Assembly: GCF_002159835.1 (NCBI RefSeq)
Contig: NZ_NFJL01000024.1
Span: 1 to 54,076, forward strand
Length of the DNA stretch: 54,076 nucleotides
Direction of reading: 5' to 3'
From: Blautia sp. An249
GTDB lineage: Bacteria; Bacillota; Clostridia; Lachnospirales; Lachnospiraceae
The notes beneath the pieces are model-generated. The model did not search any database, was not told where the DNA came from, and saw only the letters and a list, made by a program, of their open reading frames with translations. Of this stretch, positions 1 through 8,618 are shown piece after piece. How positions within the stretch are numbered: the first letter of the stretch is position 1; each line of letters starts with the position of its first letter. Both the position numbers and the translations under genes were made by a program.

Positions 1-132
1 ATAAGAATTGTCATATCTGTAATTCTTACCAAAAAGGAGCCATTTTTTACCAAAGCCACAAAGTTTTTTACACTACCAGATGCTCCCTCTTCTCCCAGCT
101 CTTTTCTGTCGTAACGCCTAAGCCCTTGATCT

Positions 133-348
133 CTACTTGTTTGCTATTATGGCAAATTTATAAACATGCAGATCTGATCTTGAAAACCAACGCTTTACTG
201 CTTTCAGGTAGCCGAAAACACAGACATCATAAAATTCTCTTAAATCCAGATTATGGCGCTTAATATATGTAGTCAACAATGTATGGTGCTTCTCAGCAGA
301 TCTTCTCTCCCGTGCATTTAATGGTGTAAGTCGCTCATATATTCTCAT
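133..348 (-). CDS. short sigma-70 region-2-like protein, probably truncated
   Basis: The 71-residue product has the look of the N-terminal half of small sigma-like factors carried by Clostridia mobile elements: a T-P-L-N opening, an A-E-x-H-H segment, then the core EFYDVCVFGYLKAVKRW, which resembles sigma region 2. Intact relatives continue with a second conserved block and a DNA-binding region 4; here translation stops right after the region-2 block and the next codons in frame contain another stop. The start codon overlaps the stop of the DUF2786 gene (ATGA) and has a GGAG site, so it is translated as the last gene of its operon. It may be a decayed sigma factor or a short variant. The 132 bases beyond it show no gene. 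The sigma resemblance is by eye only. Confidence 0.45.
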   Translation of the reverse strand: MRIYERLTPLNARERRSAEKHHTLLTTYIKRHNLDLREFYDVCVFGYLKAVKRWFSRSDLHVYKFAIIANK

Positions 349-1085
349 TTCAACTTCTCCTGCAAAATTATATTTCTATCCGCAGCAGCTAATCTCCTAT
401 CCGGATCAAATTTACAGCCATCTTTGTAACCTCGTAGATAATTTTCCCTGTCTACAAATACATCGTATACGGCCGGCTGGTTTCTCTTATTCCGTGTTGC
501 ACCTGATAATTCTGTACTCTGTCCAATGTTGTCTTTCTGCTCCGACTCCTCAGCCTGATTTAATTCGCTGGAAATATCAGTTTCTGTTGCTTTTTCTGCC
601 TGTCGGTTCAGAACATTCTTAATTCCATGTACATACCCATATGCATATCCGTTCATAAATTCCCGTCTTTCTCGAACCGGATAGCTTTTGTTTTCTCTTT
701 TTACTCGCCTCACGCCCGAGGTAATACAATCCACGGCATATTTAAAAACGATTATACAGATGTTAAGATCTTCCTCCAGTCCAATAAAACCTATGTACTT
801 TGTCTCCTTGTACTTTTCCCGGCTGACATATGCCTTGCAGCAATAATTCGTTGCCAAAATTCCTGATAATAGAACGATCCAAGGATCTCTCCGCTTCGTG
901 TATCCTATGTTCGTTAGGATTTTTTTCACGGTTTGAGAGGTGTATTCACGCAGGTCCCTCACGTTTAATCCGTGTTCCGCCATAAGTTGGTGTGCTTTAA
1001 TTAACGCGGCTTCTGCTTCATGTTCATTTGGGCTCTCTGCCAGCGCTAACAACTTCCTGATCTTTTCCCTATAATCTCCTGCCAT
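345..1085 (-). CDS. DUF2786 domain protein
   Basis: The N-terminal 45 residues carry the DUF2786 signature (KIRKLLALAESPNEHEAEAA, then KAHQLMAEHGL). The central part (residues about 60-170) is a basic alpha/beta region, followed by a polar acidic linker and a short C-terminal YLRGYKDG block. DUF2786 proteins are common in phages and mobile elements, and their biochemical role is not established. I chose ATG 1085 rather than the ATG at 1130 because GGAGGG lies nine bases upstream of 1085; the longer reading would overlap the preceding gene, which ends at 1106. It sits in a five-gene operon reading toward the left edge. Confidence 0.75.
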   Translation of the reverse strand: MAGDYREKIRKLLALAESPNEHEAEAALIKAHQLMAEHGLNVRDLREYTSQTVKKILTNIGYTKRRDPWIVLLSGILATNYCCKAYVSREKYKETKYIGFIGLEEDLNICIIVFKYAVDCITSGVRRVKRENKSYPVRERREFMNGYAYGYVHGIKNVLNRQAEKATETDISSELNQAEESEQKDNIGQSTELSGATRNKRNQPAVYDVFVDRENYLRGYKDGCKFDPDRRLAAADRNIILQEKLK

Positions 1086-1105
1086 TATTAATTTCCCTCC
1101 AAACT

Positions 1106-1648
1106 CTACAGCCATATTTCTGTTGTCCATGCCTTTATGAAGTCCATCACCTGTCCTTTCACATATTGAGAGACATCATATTTTTCAAACCAATCTATTA
1201 ATTGTGGAATACTCATAAACTGCCTTTCAGTCCCTTTTTCAATGAGGCACACTCTTTTCTCTGTGTCCGGATGTAACAGGGACACTGAAATCGCCGGATA
1301 GACGTAATCTATCCCGCTGACTTCTGTCAACAGGTAATATGCAGCCCTATGTTTTTGATATGCCTCTCGATCAAAATACCGTTTTTCAAAATATTCCAAT
1401 TCAATCGGATAATGCTCCGGTCTCAAATATCCTCCCTGAAGCTTGATATTCTCTGCCAGCTGCATATTGTGATATACATTGCTTCCAAGTCTCATGTGGT
1501 AACCATCACCAAATCCTTCAACTACCAATCGGGCTTCCTCTTTTCCATCTGCTCCAAAACGAATAATTCGTTCACCATTCTTTGCATAGAAGAGCGTATT
1601 TCCTGATGTATCTACAAATCTTACCAAGTTTTCCATATCAAATATCAT
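1106..1648 (-). CDS. conserved hypothetical protein (180 aa)
   Basis: A soluble mixed alpha/beta protein with no membrane segment and no motif I recognise. The N-terminal part reads like a beta-rich accessory domain (FVDTSGNTLFYAKNGERIIR, then a glycine-rich GFGDGYHMRLG), followed by a helical tail rich in Tyr and Glu. It lies between two other hypotheticals of the same operon, 74 bases after the previous stop. An alternative start at MENL, four codons in, is possible because the GGGGG site is a little far (12 bases) from ATG 1648. No function is offered. Confidence 0.6.
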   Translation of the reverse strand: MIFDMENLVRFVDTSGNTLFYAKNGERIIRFGADGKEEARLVVEGFGDGYHMRLGSNVYHNMQLAENIKLQGGYLRPEHYPIELEYFEKRYFDREAYQKHRAAYYLLTEVSGIDYVYPAISVSLLHPDTEKRVCLIEKGTERQFMSIPQLIDWFEKYDVSQYVKGQVMDFIKAWTTEIWL

Positions 1649-1722
1649 TTAATACTATGTCCCCCTTTTTCACTTGTCGCTGGCATCCGAGCAATAAATA
1701 TCGGATCTGAGGGTTCTTCCCT

Positions 1723-2235
1723 CTACTCTGATTCACTTATATCTCCCAGTGTCGGCTCGCCTGTAACGTACATGAATAAATCTTCTTTCTGAAATCCAAT
1801 AATTTGAAATGTAAGATTTAAAAGCAGTACATCTTCTGTCATTTTCTCATTGATCAGAGTTCTGAAATCCATAGGATGATGCCAAATAATGTCGTATATA
1901 CTCAATGTAATAATCCCCACAATCTTTTCTTCCGGATTATCTCTGGCAACAATTTCATGTTTCCTATATGGACGCTTCAGAAAAGACGCTTTTATCTTTT
2001 CCATACCATCTTCATCATATAGAGTAAAACTCAGATCATCATCCGGATTGTCATAACCAGTATCATTCACTGCATACTGATTGGGGAAATACGTTTCCCC
2101 ATTCAAGACTGCTCTCTTTGCTTCGATAGCAGATATCAAAATCTGTTGTGAATTTTCATTTTCACTCAGCACTGCAGCGTACTCTTCATCATCCAGAATT
2201 ATTTCCATTCCTAATCTACCCCATAGTCTCTTCAT
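1723..2235 (-). CDS. conserved hypothetical protein (170 aa)
   Basis: An acidic soluble protein, rich in Asp and Glu, with no signal peptide or transmembrane stretch. The centre (NPDDDLSFTLYDEDGMEKIK) and C-terminus (GFQKEDLFMYVTGEPTLGD) have the character of small accessory proteins found in Firmicutes conjugative elements, but I cannot assign a family. The start is well supported by AGGAGGG six bases before the ATG. Second gene of the operon that begins at 2549. Confidence 0.6.
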   Translation of the reverse strand: MKRLWGRLGMEIILDDEEYAAVLSENENSQQILISAIEAKRAVLNGETYFPNQYAVNDTGYDNPDDDLSFTLYDEDGMEKIKASFLKRPYRKHEIVARDNPEEKIVGIITLSIYDIIWHHPMDFRTLINEKMTEDVLLLNLTFQIIGFQKEDLFMYVTGEPTLGDISESE

Positions 2236-2264
2236 GTCTATCCCTCCTAAAAGTCATCTTTTCC

Positions 2265-2549
2265 TCAGCATCCCTGCTCGATCAATACTGCTTCATAGTA
2301 GTCATACTCTTCCCGTAATTCTTCTCCATCTTTATAAAAGTCCTGTAAGACAGCAAATATTTCTGCCAAAATCATTTGCTTTGGAATCATCTTCGCATAT
2401 GACTCCGGTGTGGCATCCTCTGCCATAGTTCCATCAAAATAGAACCAATTCCCTCCAATACTGCAGACCACGCCATCCTCATTCGGACTCGAAATCAGCT
2501 TGACAACGCCGTTATCATAGCCTCTTTGAAGCATCTCTTTTGATATCAT
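2265..2549 (-). CDS. small hypothetical protein (94 aa)
   Basis: A 94-residue acidic protein. The first half looks like a small beta domain (VVKLISSPNEDGVVCSIGGN, WFYFDGT), the second half is helical with a run of Glu and Tyr. It opens the leftmost operon: a CATATT box lies 42 bases upstream, and a strong hairpin terminator of the SSB gene lies just beyond that. AAAGGAG is rather distant (14 bases) from the ATG, so translation may be weak. No family recognised. Confidence 0.55.
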   Translation of the reverse strand: MISKEMLQRGYDNGVVKLISSPNEDGVVCSIGGNWFYFDGTMAEDATPESYAKMIPKQMILAEIFAVLQDFYKDGEELREEYDYYEAVLIEQGC

Positions 2550-2587
2550 ATTGATTCACGTCTCTCCTTTCTTCACTTCTGTTCGTG

Positions 2588-2605
2588 TTTAATATGTCTG
2601 GATCT
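2588..2605 (-). promoter_or_regulatory. CATATT box upstream of the leftmost operon
   Basis: Minus strand reads AGATCCAGACATATTAAA. It is one of the weaker copies, matching mainly the CATATT core, 42 bases before the start at 2549. Confidence 0.4.
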
Positions 2606-2629
2606 GCCGCTTCTGAATGACAGCCATAA

Positions 2630-2672
2630 CATAAAAATACCGCCGTATCCACATTTTGCACTGGATACGGCG
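2630..2672 (-). terminator. rho-independent terminator after the first SSB gene
   Basis: Perfect 11-bp stem (CGCCGTATCCA pairing with TGGATACGGCG, 2641-2651 and 2662-2672) with a 10-base loop, followed on the minus strand by G-TATTTTTATG. It follows the stop codon at 2686. Confidence 0.9.
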
Positions 2673-2685
2673 ATAAATTCGACAT

Positions 2686-3369
2686 TTAACCCTCTTCGTC
2701 TAAAGTGGGCGCCGGTGAAATGCTGGTACAGGTAATTCCTTCATAGTATTCAGGCGTACCGTCTGCCTTTTCTACTCTGTTTGTATACGCATATCCGATA
2801 ACGCAGATCGGGTCGTTCTCCTGGATGTTTTCAAGGACGTACTGAGCGTTTCTTCCAAACAGGGTAACTTTCGGCATATTAACATGTCCATTGGTGTATG
2901 TCCTGACCGTCAGAATAACAATATCTTTGTCCGGCACCTTAAAAATGTGAAATGCTGTGCCGGCCAGTCGTATTTCATTCTCGTCATCTACATACTCGCC
3001 TCTGGCTTCTTCCAGACCAAACCGGGATTCTATTTTCTTTAATGCACGAGTTATTCCTGCACCGACAAAACTTTGCCGATAAATAGTTTTTCCTCCGGTT
3101 CGGTCATACCTCTTTGTCTGCACGGTACCGAGCAGTGATACCCTGTCTTTCTCTGAAATCGAGGCCAGCACTTCCTGAGCCAGATCTCCATACCACGTTA
3201 TTTTCGGGTAATTACTACGGCTCCCTCCTGCGGAGGTAGCTAATGACATTACCACTGTCTCCGTTCCCGGCACGTGGAACAGGTGGATGACTGTCCCCGT
3301 CATCTGCACGCTGTTCTCATTGATCAGTGCCTTCCGATACGAAACTGAGTTTTCCATTGAGTTGCTCAT
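2686..3369 (-). CDS. single-stranded DNA-binding protein with two tandem OB folds
   Basis: The 227-residue product holds two similar halves, about residues 18-115 and 128-220. Each has the pattern of an SSB-type OB fold: T-G-T-V-I-H-L-F-H-V-P-G-T-E in the first, and A-G-T-A-F-H-I-F-K-V-P-D-K-D in the second, each followed by a hydrophobic strand and a P-K-[IV]-T-[WL]-[YF]-G block. An acidic tail (TLDEEG) is present, though not the classical DDIPF tip. It likely coats ssDNA during element replication or transfer. It is a single-gene unit with its own CATATT box and a strong terminator. A second, longer SSB-like protein is at 45.3-46.1 kb. Confidence 0.75.
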   Translation of the reverse strand: MSNSMENSVSYRKALINENSVQMTGTVIHLFHVPGTETVVMSLATSAGGSRSNYPKITWYGDLAQEVLASISEKDRVSLLGTVQTKRYDRTGGKTIYRQSFVGAGITRALKKIESRFGLEEARGEYVDDENEIRLAGTAFHIFKVPDKDIVILTVRTYTNGHVNMPKVTLFGRNAQYVLENIQENDPICVIGYAYTNRVEKADGTPEYYEGITCTSISPAPTLDEEG

Positions 3370-3426
3370 ATCTTGATCCTCCTCTTAATTATTTAGGCAG
3401 CTCCTTATCGGTCCCTGCCTTTCATA

Positions 3427-3445
3427 ATAAAGATGAAAGATATTG
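3427..3445 (-). promoter_or_regulatory. CATATT-type box upstream of the first SSB gene
   Basis: Minus strand reads CAATATCTTTCATCTTTAT, identical to the best copies except CATCTT in place of CATATT, 61 bases before the start. Confidence 0.55.
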
Positions 3446-3489
3446 CAGCTCCTAAAAACTACTATATTGAAAGCTCCATTGTTCCTATT

Positions 3490-5298
3490 TCACGCCGCCG
3501 CAGCTTCCTTTAACTGATCCGAGGCAATCTGGATAACAGAAAACTCTTTTTTCTGCGTCAGATATTCGATCACTTCTTTGTAATTTATGACAGAAACAAA
3601 AATATGATCGTACCGCTGCTGTAAATCCGGAGAGCTCAGCATATCCAAGAAACTGATTAAAGCATCCGCATCCATTCCATCTGTATTATCAAATACTAAT
3701 ATTCTGTAAGAGGATAATGCGTTAATCAAATCCATAAGAACAAACCAGATCCGCGCTCTTTCTCCACTGGAAGCTGACTTTGATGCATCATACACCTTAT
3801 CTCCGTCAAGGAGCTCAATTCTGAACCCATCGCTGCAGTCTAAACGAACCTTGTATTTAGGGAGAATTTTTCTCACACTCAGATTAAAATAATCCTCAAG
3901 AGGTTTCAGGCTTCTCTCCAGAATCTTCTGCCGGATTCCTTTTCGCGGATCCAGTTCACGGACGAGTTCCTCATAAGCATTCAGTTGATTTTTCTTTTCT
4001 TCAACGATTAACTTATGTTCTTCCACTGTCATGTTCTGGATAATAGCTGCCCTCTTCTTATTCATTTCCTCTATCTGGATTGCAATCTCTTTTATTCTTT
4101 CTGCCGAGGGCATTTTCCGCTCTTCCGGCATATGTTCCCGCAGGTATGCAATCTGTTCTTCCAGCGACTTTCTTACCTGATAGTTCCTCATCTGGGATTC
4201 CAATCTGTTCTTCGTCTGATACCATTCATTCTTCTGCCTGTCCAGTTCAGTTACCCGTTCCTTTTGTTTCGTATATTCCCTCATAAGATTATCTATTTCC
4301 GTCTGCAGTTCGGCTTTAATAGAAGTTTTGTCAGTAGAGCACTTCAGCTTTGGCGAAATAGGACAAGTGTCAGACGAAAGCCCATTCAGAATCTTATACA
4401 TATTATTTCCGTTGGTCTTTATCGTCGTGACTACCCCTTGCAGATTGATGATTTCTTGATCAAGCCTCCTGATCTCATTTTCAGCCTGACGTATCATATT
4501 CTCGTCTGGTTTTTCAAGATCATCACCCAGTTTTGCTTCTTTCTCGCGTATTTCCCTCTGTACTCTTTCTCTCTCCCGTTTAGCTGCTTCATAAGACTTT
4601 ACCCCGGCCTGCAGTTCCCCCTGTTCTTCCAGCAGCTGCTTCATGCTATCCTCAACCTGTTCTGCTGACTCTTCAATAGGAATCGTCTTTGTTCCCATCC
4701 GCATGGATGTTTCCTGTATTTCCTGTTTCAGTATCCTTCTCTGACGTTTGCTTTGGTTCCAAATCTGATCAATATCCCCCAGATTGATCTCAGCACCGGG
4801 GAGCAGCTTTTTGAGCAATGCCTCACCAGCTGATGTCATGTTACAAAAACTAAGCAACATTTCCCATTTCACTTTTACAGCCAACAGGTTGTTTTCCATC
4901 AGATATGCCGATAATTCCCCGCTGCTTAAATTGGACAGAGCCTCTGCTGATGTCATCAATTCTGCAGTGGTAGAAGAGGTTCCGGTTCTCTTCTCTAAAA
5001 GCTCACTGATACTTTTCTGTGTAGTTACTTTTCCGTTTAACCTCACCTCATTTCTTCCTGACGATACTGTCCTTGTAAGAGTTCCGATATCCGGAAACTG
5101 AAGTTCTACCACTCCTTTGTCACATCCGCCTGCTATAGGTTCTGACGGGGCATTCCCGGTAATTCCGTATCGTATTGCCTGCAAAACACTTGACTTTCCA
5201 GTCCCGTTTGCCCCTACAAGGATATTTACCTTAGCCGGAGTCATCTGAAATTTCCTCACACCTTTGAAATCTGTAATCCTAATATGCCCGATTTTCAT
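3490..5298 (-). CDS. Rad50/SbcC-like SMC ATPase
   Basis: An ABC-type ATPase with a long coiled coil. Walker A is GANGTGKS at residues 29-36. A long Glu/Lys/Gln-rich coiled coil follows, with a cysteine pair at about residues 312 and 320 (CPISPKLKC) resembling the zinc hook of Rad50/SbcC relatives. Near the C-terminus are the signature-like SASSGERARIW and a Walker B-like ILVFDNTDGMDA (about residue 530). At 602 residues it is shorter than full SbcC and closer to phage and plasmid homologues. No SbcD/Mre11 nuclease is visible nearby. The start at 5298 is chosen because AAGGAG lies eight bases upstream; the in-frame ATG at 5319 lies ahead of that site. Probable role: DNA-end processing or recombination (inference). 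Confidence 0.8.
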   Translation of the reverse strand: MKIGHIRITDFKGVRKFQMTPAKVNILVGANGTGKSSVLQAIRYGITGNAPSEPIAGGCDKGVVELQFPDIGTLTRTVSSGRNEVRLNGKVTTQKSISELLEKRTGTSSTTAELMTSAEALSNLSSGELSAYLMENNLLAVKVKWEMLLSFCNMTSAGEALLKKLLPGAEINLGDIDQIWNQSKRQRRILKQEIQETSMRMGTKTIPIEESAEQVEDSMKQLLEEQGELQAGVKSYEAAKRERERVQREIREKEAKLGDDLEKPDENMIRQAENEIRRLDQEIINLQGVVTTIKTNGNNMYKILNGLSSDTCPISPKLKCSTDKTSIKAELQTEIDNLMREYTKQKERVTELDRQKNEWYQTKNRLESQMRNYQVRKSLEEQIAYLREHMPEERKMPSAERIKEIAIQIEEMNKKRAAIIQNMTVEEHKLIVEEKKNQLNAYEELVRELDPRKGIRQKILERSLKPLEDYFNLSVRKILPKYKVRLDCSDGFRIELLDGDKVYDASKSASSGERARIWFVLMDLINALSSYRILVFDNTDGMDADALISFLDMLSSPDLQQRYDHIFVSVINYKEVIEYLTQKKEFSVIQIASDQLKEAAAA

Positions 5299-5330
5299 CC
5301 TGTCTGCTCCTTTCGTCATCTCTTTTACAT

Positions 5331-5350
5331 TATAAATATGCCTGTAAATC
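5331..5350 (-). promoter_or_regulatory. CATATT box upstream of the SMC-like gene
   Basis: Minus strand reads GATTTACAGGCATATTTATA; the left half of the consensus is poor but CATATTTA is intact, 37 bases before the start at 5298. Confidence 0.4.
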
Positions 5351-5429
5351 AGCGAATTGAAAAACAGCCCTTCCCAGAGCTGCTTTAAAAGTTCACACTA
5401 TGTAAAACTATGACAGACTATTTGTATGC

Positions 5430-5451
5430 AAAAATCATACCCTGCGTATGA
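5430..5451 (-). terminator. terminator after the 1005-aa acidic protein
   Basis: Short stem TCATAC/GTATGA with loop CCCTG (plus strand) and five T on the minus strand, placed immediately after the stop codon at 5452. Confidence 0.6.
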
Positions 5452-8400
5452 CTACAAATCTTCAATTCCTACACCATCTATATCTTCCATCGTATCCCAG
5501 TCTTCTATTTCAGGTATTTCACTCCACTCCGGCTGTTCTGTTTCCGTCATGCTTTCAATGGACTGATCCGACTCAACCACTCCCTCAAAAGTATCTGGCA
5601 ATCCATCCGGTATTAACTTCTCCATCATATCCTGCAGGGTGCTTTCCAGACTGCTGTTAAAGAACACGTCAAGAAAATCAATTCCCTTTCCAGTACTTTC
5701 ATCCAATTGGCTGACTGCCTGCTCTGCTGCCACATCTCCTACGCCATCGCCATAGATATCATTGACAGATTTCACAATCAAATCAACCAGATCATTTGGA
5801 TCTTCTTCCTGCCCGGTCACATCATTTACAATGGAGTCATTGGTGACAGTCCAGATATCATCTCCAATACGGATCGTCCTCTGTTCAACATCATCTGCGG
5901 ACATCGTAACCAATTCGTCCATTCCTCTAATGATATAAGGCTCCATATCTTCCAGCGTCATTGCGATATCACTGTCTGTCATTCCATTTTCCCGCAAGCC
6001 CTCAACCAGATTTTCTATAGAAGGCATGATCCCATTTTCAGAATATGCTGCCACCTCCGCCGTCAATGAGAAAAGTCTGGCGTTATCCGACATATCTGTT
6101 TCCATATACAGCTCGCTAAGCGCAGTACTCATCAGTCGGTCTACCACCTGAACATCAACATCCTGAACTTTGTCTACCAGATCTCCACCGAATGAATAGG
6201 TATCATTATCAAGATATTCACGGAATCCGTCAATGATATCATCATAGACATCCTCTTCTTTGCGCTCTGTTCCCTCCTCGTCCTCATCATCGGCTTTTTC
6301 TTCTTCCCCACCGCTTTTACTTATCTCGTCCTGACCAATGGCAGCTTCCGTAGGATCAACCTTTTGTTCCTCATGCTCCTCTACAGTGTCTGGGATTTCC
6401 TGATCTTCCTGCACTTCCTGCACTTCTTCCGCCTCAATATCTGGTATATCTCCGTCAAATCCTCCTTCTTCGTTCTTTTTCTTCTGTTCTACATCTTCAT
6501 TCCGCTCCTCGGACTCCTCAGTTATCTCCATATCATGATTTGAGGTGTCACCGGCTTCCCTTTCATCATTTCCAACTTCGGAGGATTCTTTTTCCGCCGG
6601 ATCTCCTCTGTCGCTGTCTTGCTCTTCAGCTTTTCGGTCAGACTCAACATCTCTATTTTCCGGGCTTTCCACATCTTCCGATTTATAATCTTGCAGATAC
6701 TCTTTGAATTCTGAAAATCCATCTTCCTCATGTATACTGATATATTCCCTTAGTTCGTCTGCATCCTCTGTTTCTGGGCGCTCAGATTCATCGCACATTT
6801 CCGGATCATAGTCTCCTGTTTCAGATATTCCATAGCGATTGTAGTAGCTCCCATCTTTCTCTATGAGTTGATTGTCCGGATGTTCCTCATTATATCGTTC
6901 AATATCTTCAGCAAAAGCATCTCTTTCGGTATCCAGAAAATTTTGAATATCCTTTTCAACATCTTTCGGTACATATTCATCTACTTCTGTACGCCCCGCG
7001 GAATCCTTTTCTATATTCGATACAAGCATATATCGGCTTTCTACATCCGCTCCCGGAACATGTAATGCTTCTTTACAGTCCTCATACTTGTCTATTGTAT
7101 CCTTTATGGCAGCTTCTCTGTCCTCTGCTTTGGATATCCCTTCTTCAATAGCTGACTTAAGCTCCGAAACTTTTTCAAGTTTTGCTTCTAATTCCTGGCG
7201 TTTATCCGCATCTTCAGGATTTTGCAGATGAGACTCCAATTCCGTTTTTATCGCAGCTTCTCGGCTCTCGATGAAAAAATGGTCTTTCTCAAAATCGTCT
7301 ATTAACTGCTCAAGTTCCGGAAGAACCGTATCCTTCAGATATATTTCATGGTCGCTTAGCTTTTTCTCGGTCCTTTCAACAAAATCCGCTTCTACCTCTT
7401 TTGTATAATGTTCCTTGAGCTGCTCCAAAGTACACCCCAGCTCAGCTGCCTTTGCCTCAAATACTTCCCGCCTCTGTCCCGAAGCAATATCCAATCGAGC
7501 TATGGTATTCCCAATGGGGATTTCTGTTTTTGGATTACGTATTTCCGAATTCAATACTCTGCCAAACGGAGAAACATGATAAAGGTTTTGCCCCAGTTCT
7601 ACCATGCTAATTCTCGGAACACCCGCCGTCCGCACTTCTCCATTTATCACAGTATCAATATTCTGATAGAAGCCCCCTCTCCATATCTTCATGGAACCGT
7701 TCTGTATTGCATCTTTCGTCATATCGAATCCGAAATGCTGACCATACAGTGGATTGACCGAACGCATTGTCGATACCATTTCACGATCGATTTCACCCGA
7801 ATTCTCTACAAATCCGGAATCCTGTACACCAAATTGATCCATAAAGACAGAGTCTGCACCTACATCGGGTGTTTCGTCTACAATGCTGTCCACATCTTCT
7901 TCCATCGTCACCGGATCTTTTTCAGCTGGAAACATCGCATCTAAGATTCCCCGCAGGACTTCTTCCAGCAGTGTTTCAAAAATATTGCCTCTGATAATCC
8001 CCAATACATCTACAGCTATGGTTCCTCCTGATACTTTATATTTGCCGTCAGCTCCTACTTCATCATTCTTGCGGGCCTCGATATCTACTCTGAGTTTCTC
8101 CCATGACACAAAAATATTTCTCGACAGATGCGTGTCCCGCATTTCCTGATAATGAGCCCTCAAATCTTCCAGGCTTTCCTGAATATTCTCTTCTATCCCC
8201 TGATCCTGTAAGGAATCACTTTCTCCAGCAGCTGCTTCTGTTATGTCAAAAAGTTCTCCATGCAGATCGGTATAGCGCTCCAGCGCTTCTGCAAATCTCT
8301 CTCCAAAACCGTCCGGTCCTTCTCCCCTGGCCGTATCATAAATGGACTTTAATGCCTCATCTCCTAATTCTGCCCGTAAGGCCTGGACCACTTCATTTCC

Positions 8401-8469
8401 CAGTTCCACAAAGTGGCCGGGTTCAACTGTCTCAAGATCCAGTTCTCTGATCTGTTTTAAATCGATCAT
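5452..8469 (-). CDS. large acidic coiled-coil protein of unknown function (1005 aa)
   Basis: I do not recognise this protein. Residues 1-160 look globular and helical (MIDLKQIRELDLETVEPGHF onward). Residues about 170-330 include a beta-rich section with the phrases NPLYGQHFGFDMTKDAIQNG and KTEIPIGNTIARLDIASGQR. Residues about 340-480 form a strongly predicted coiled coil. Residues about 560-760 are a low-complexity Glu/Asp/Ser/Lys region. The C-terminal 240 residues are again acidic but more ordered. No signal peptide or membrane span is visible, so it is probably cytoplasmic. AAGGGAGGAGG precedes the ATG and a CATATT box lies only 21 bases upstream. It is transcribed alone, divergently from the plus-strand gene at 8619. 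A structural or scaffold role is a guess only. Confidence 0.6.
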   Translation of the reverse strand: MIDLKQIRELDLETVEPGHFVELGNEVVQALRAELGDEALKSIYDTARGEGPDGFGERFAEALERYTDLHGELFDITEAAAGESDSLQDQGIEENIQESLEDLRAHYQEMRDTHLSRNIFVSWEKLRVDIEARKNDEVGADGKYKVSGGTIAVDVLGIIRGNIFETLLEEVLRGILDAMFPAEKDPVTMEEDVDSIVDETPDVGADSVFMDQFGVQDSGFVENSGEIDREMVSTMRSVNPLYGQHFGFDMTKDAIQNGSMKIWRGGFYQNIDTVINGEVRTAGVPRISMVELGQNLYHVSPFGRVLNSEIRNPKTEIPIGNTIARLDIASGQRREVFEAKAAELGCTLEQLKEHYTKEVEADFVERTEKKLSDHEIYLKDTVLPELEQLIDDFEKDHFFIESREAAIKTELESHLQNPEDADKRQELEAKLEKVSELKSAIEEGISKAEDREAAIKDTIDKYEDCKEALHVPGADVESRYMLVSNIEKDSAGRTEVDEYVPKDVEKDIQNFLDTERDAFAEDIERYNEEHPDNQLIEKDGSYYNRYGISETGDYDPEMCDESERPETEDADELREYISIHEEDGFSEFKEYLQDYKSEDVESPENRDVESDRKAEEQDSDRGDPAEKESSEVGNDEREAGDTSNHDMEITEESEERNEDVEQKKKNEEGGFDGDIPDIEAEEVQEVQEDQEIPDTVEEHEEQKVDPTEAAIGQDEISKSGGEEEKADDEDEEGTERKEEDVYDDIIDGFREYLDNDTYSFGGDLVDKVQDVDVQVVDRLMSTALSELYMETDMSDNARLFSLTAEVAAYSENGIMPSIENLVEGLRENGMTDSDIAMTLEDMEPYIIRGMDELVTMSADDVEQRTIRIGDDIWTVTNDSIVNDVTGQEEDPNDLVDLIVKSVNDIYGDGVGDVAAEQAVSQLDESTGKGIDFLDVFFNSSLESTLQDMMEKLIPDGLPDTFEGVVESDQSIESMTETEQPEWSEIPEIEDWDTMEDIDGVGIEDL

Positions 8470-8487
8470 CTCTTCACCTCCTCCCTT

Positions 8488-8506
8488 CTAATATGTCAGA
8501 TATTGA
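8488..8506 (-). promoter_or_regulatory. CATATT box upstream of the 1005-aa gene
   Basis: Minus strand reads TCAATATCTGACATATTAG, very close to consensus, 21 bases before ATG 8469. If it is a -10 element, the transcript would begin practically at the ribosome binding site. Confidence 0.55.
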
Positions 8507-8551
8507 CTTGTTTCTAATCTCAACTACACAGTCTTTGAAATTAACGTGGCT

Positions 8552-8570
8552 AACATCCTTCATATTTATA
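8552..8570 (+). promoter_or_regulatory. plus-strand CATATT box upstream of the membrane-anchored protein
   Basis: Plus strand reads AACATCCTTCATATTTATA, 53 bases before ATG 8619. It is the only clear plus-strand copy and precedes the only plus-strand gene in the 0-28 kb block, which argues that box orientation follows gene orientation. Confidence 0.55.
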
Positions 8571-8618
8571 TTAGTACCTGCCGTATCTCGGCAAAACATA
8601 TCAAGAAGGAGGACTACA

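Noticed and set aside
4015..4668. Long plus-strand reading frame inside the SMC-like gene
   Set aside because: It is antisense to a clear coiled-coil ATPase, has Phe/Leu/Cys-rich composition typical of reversed Glu/Lys-rich coding sequence, and lacks a ribosome binding site.
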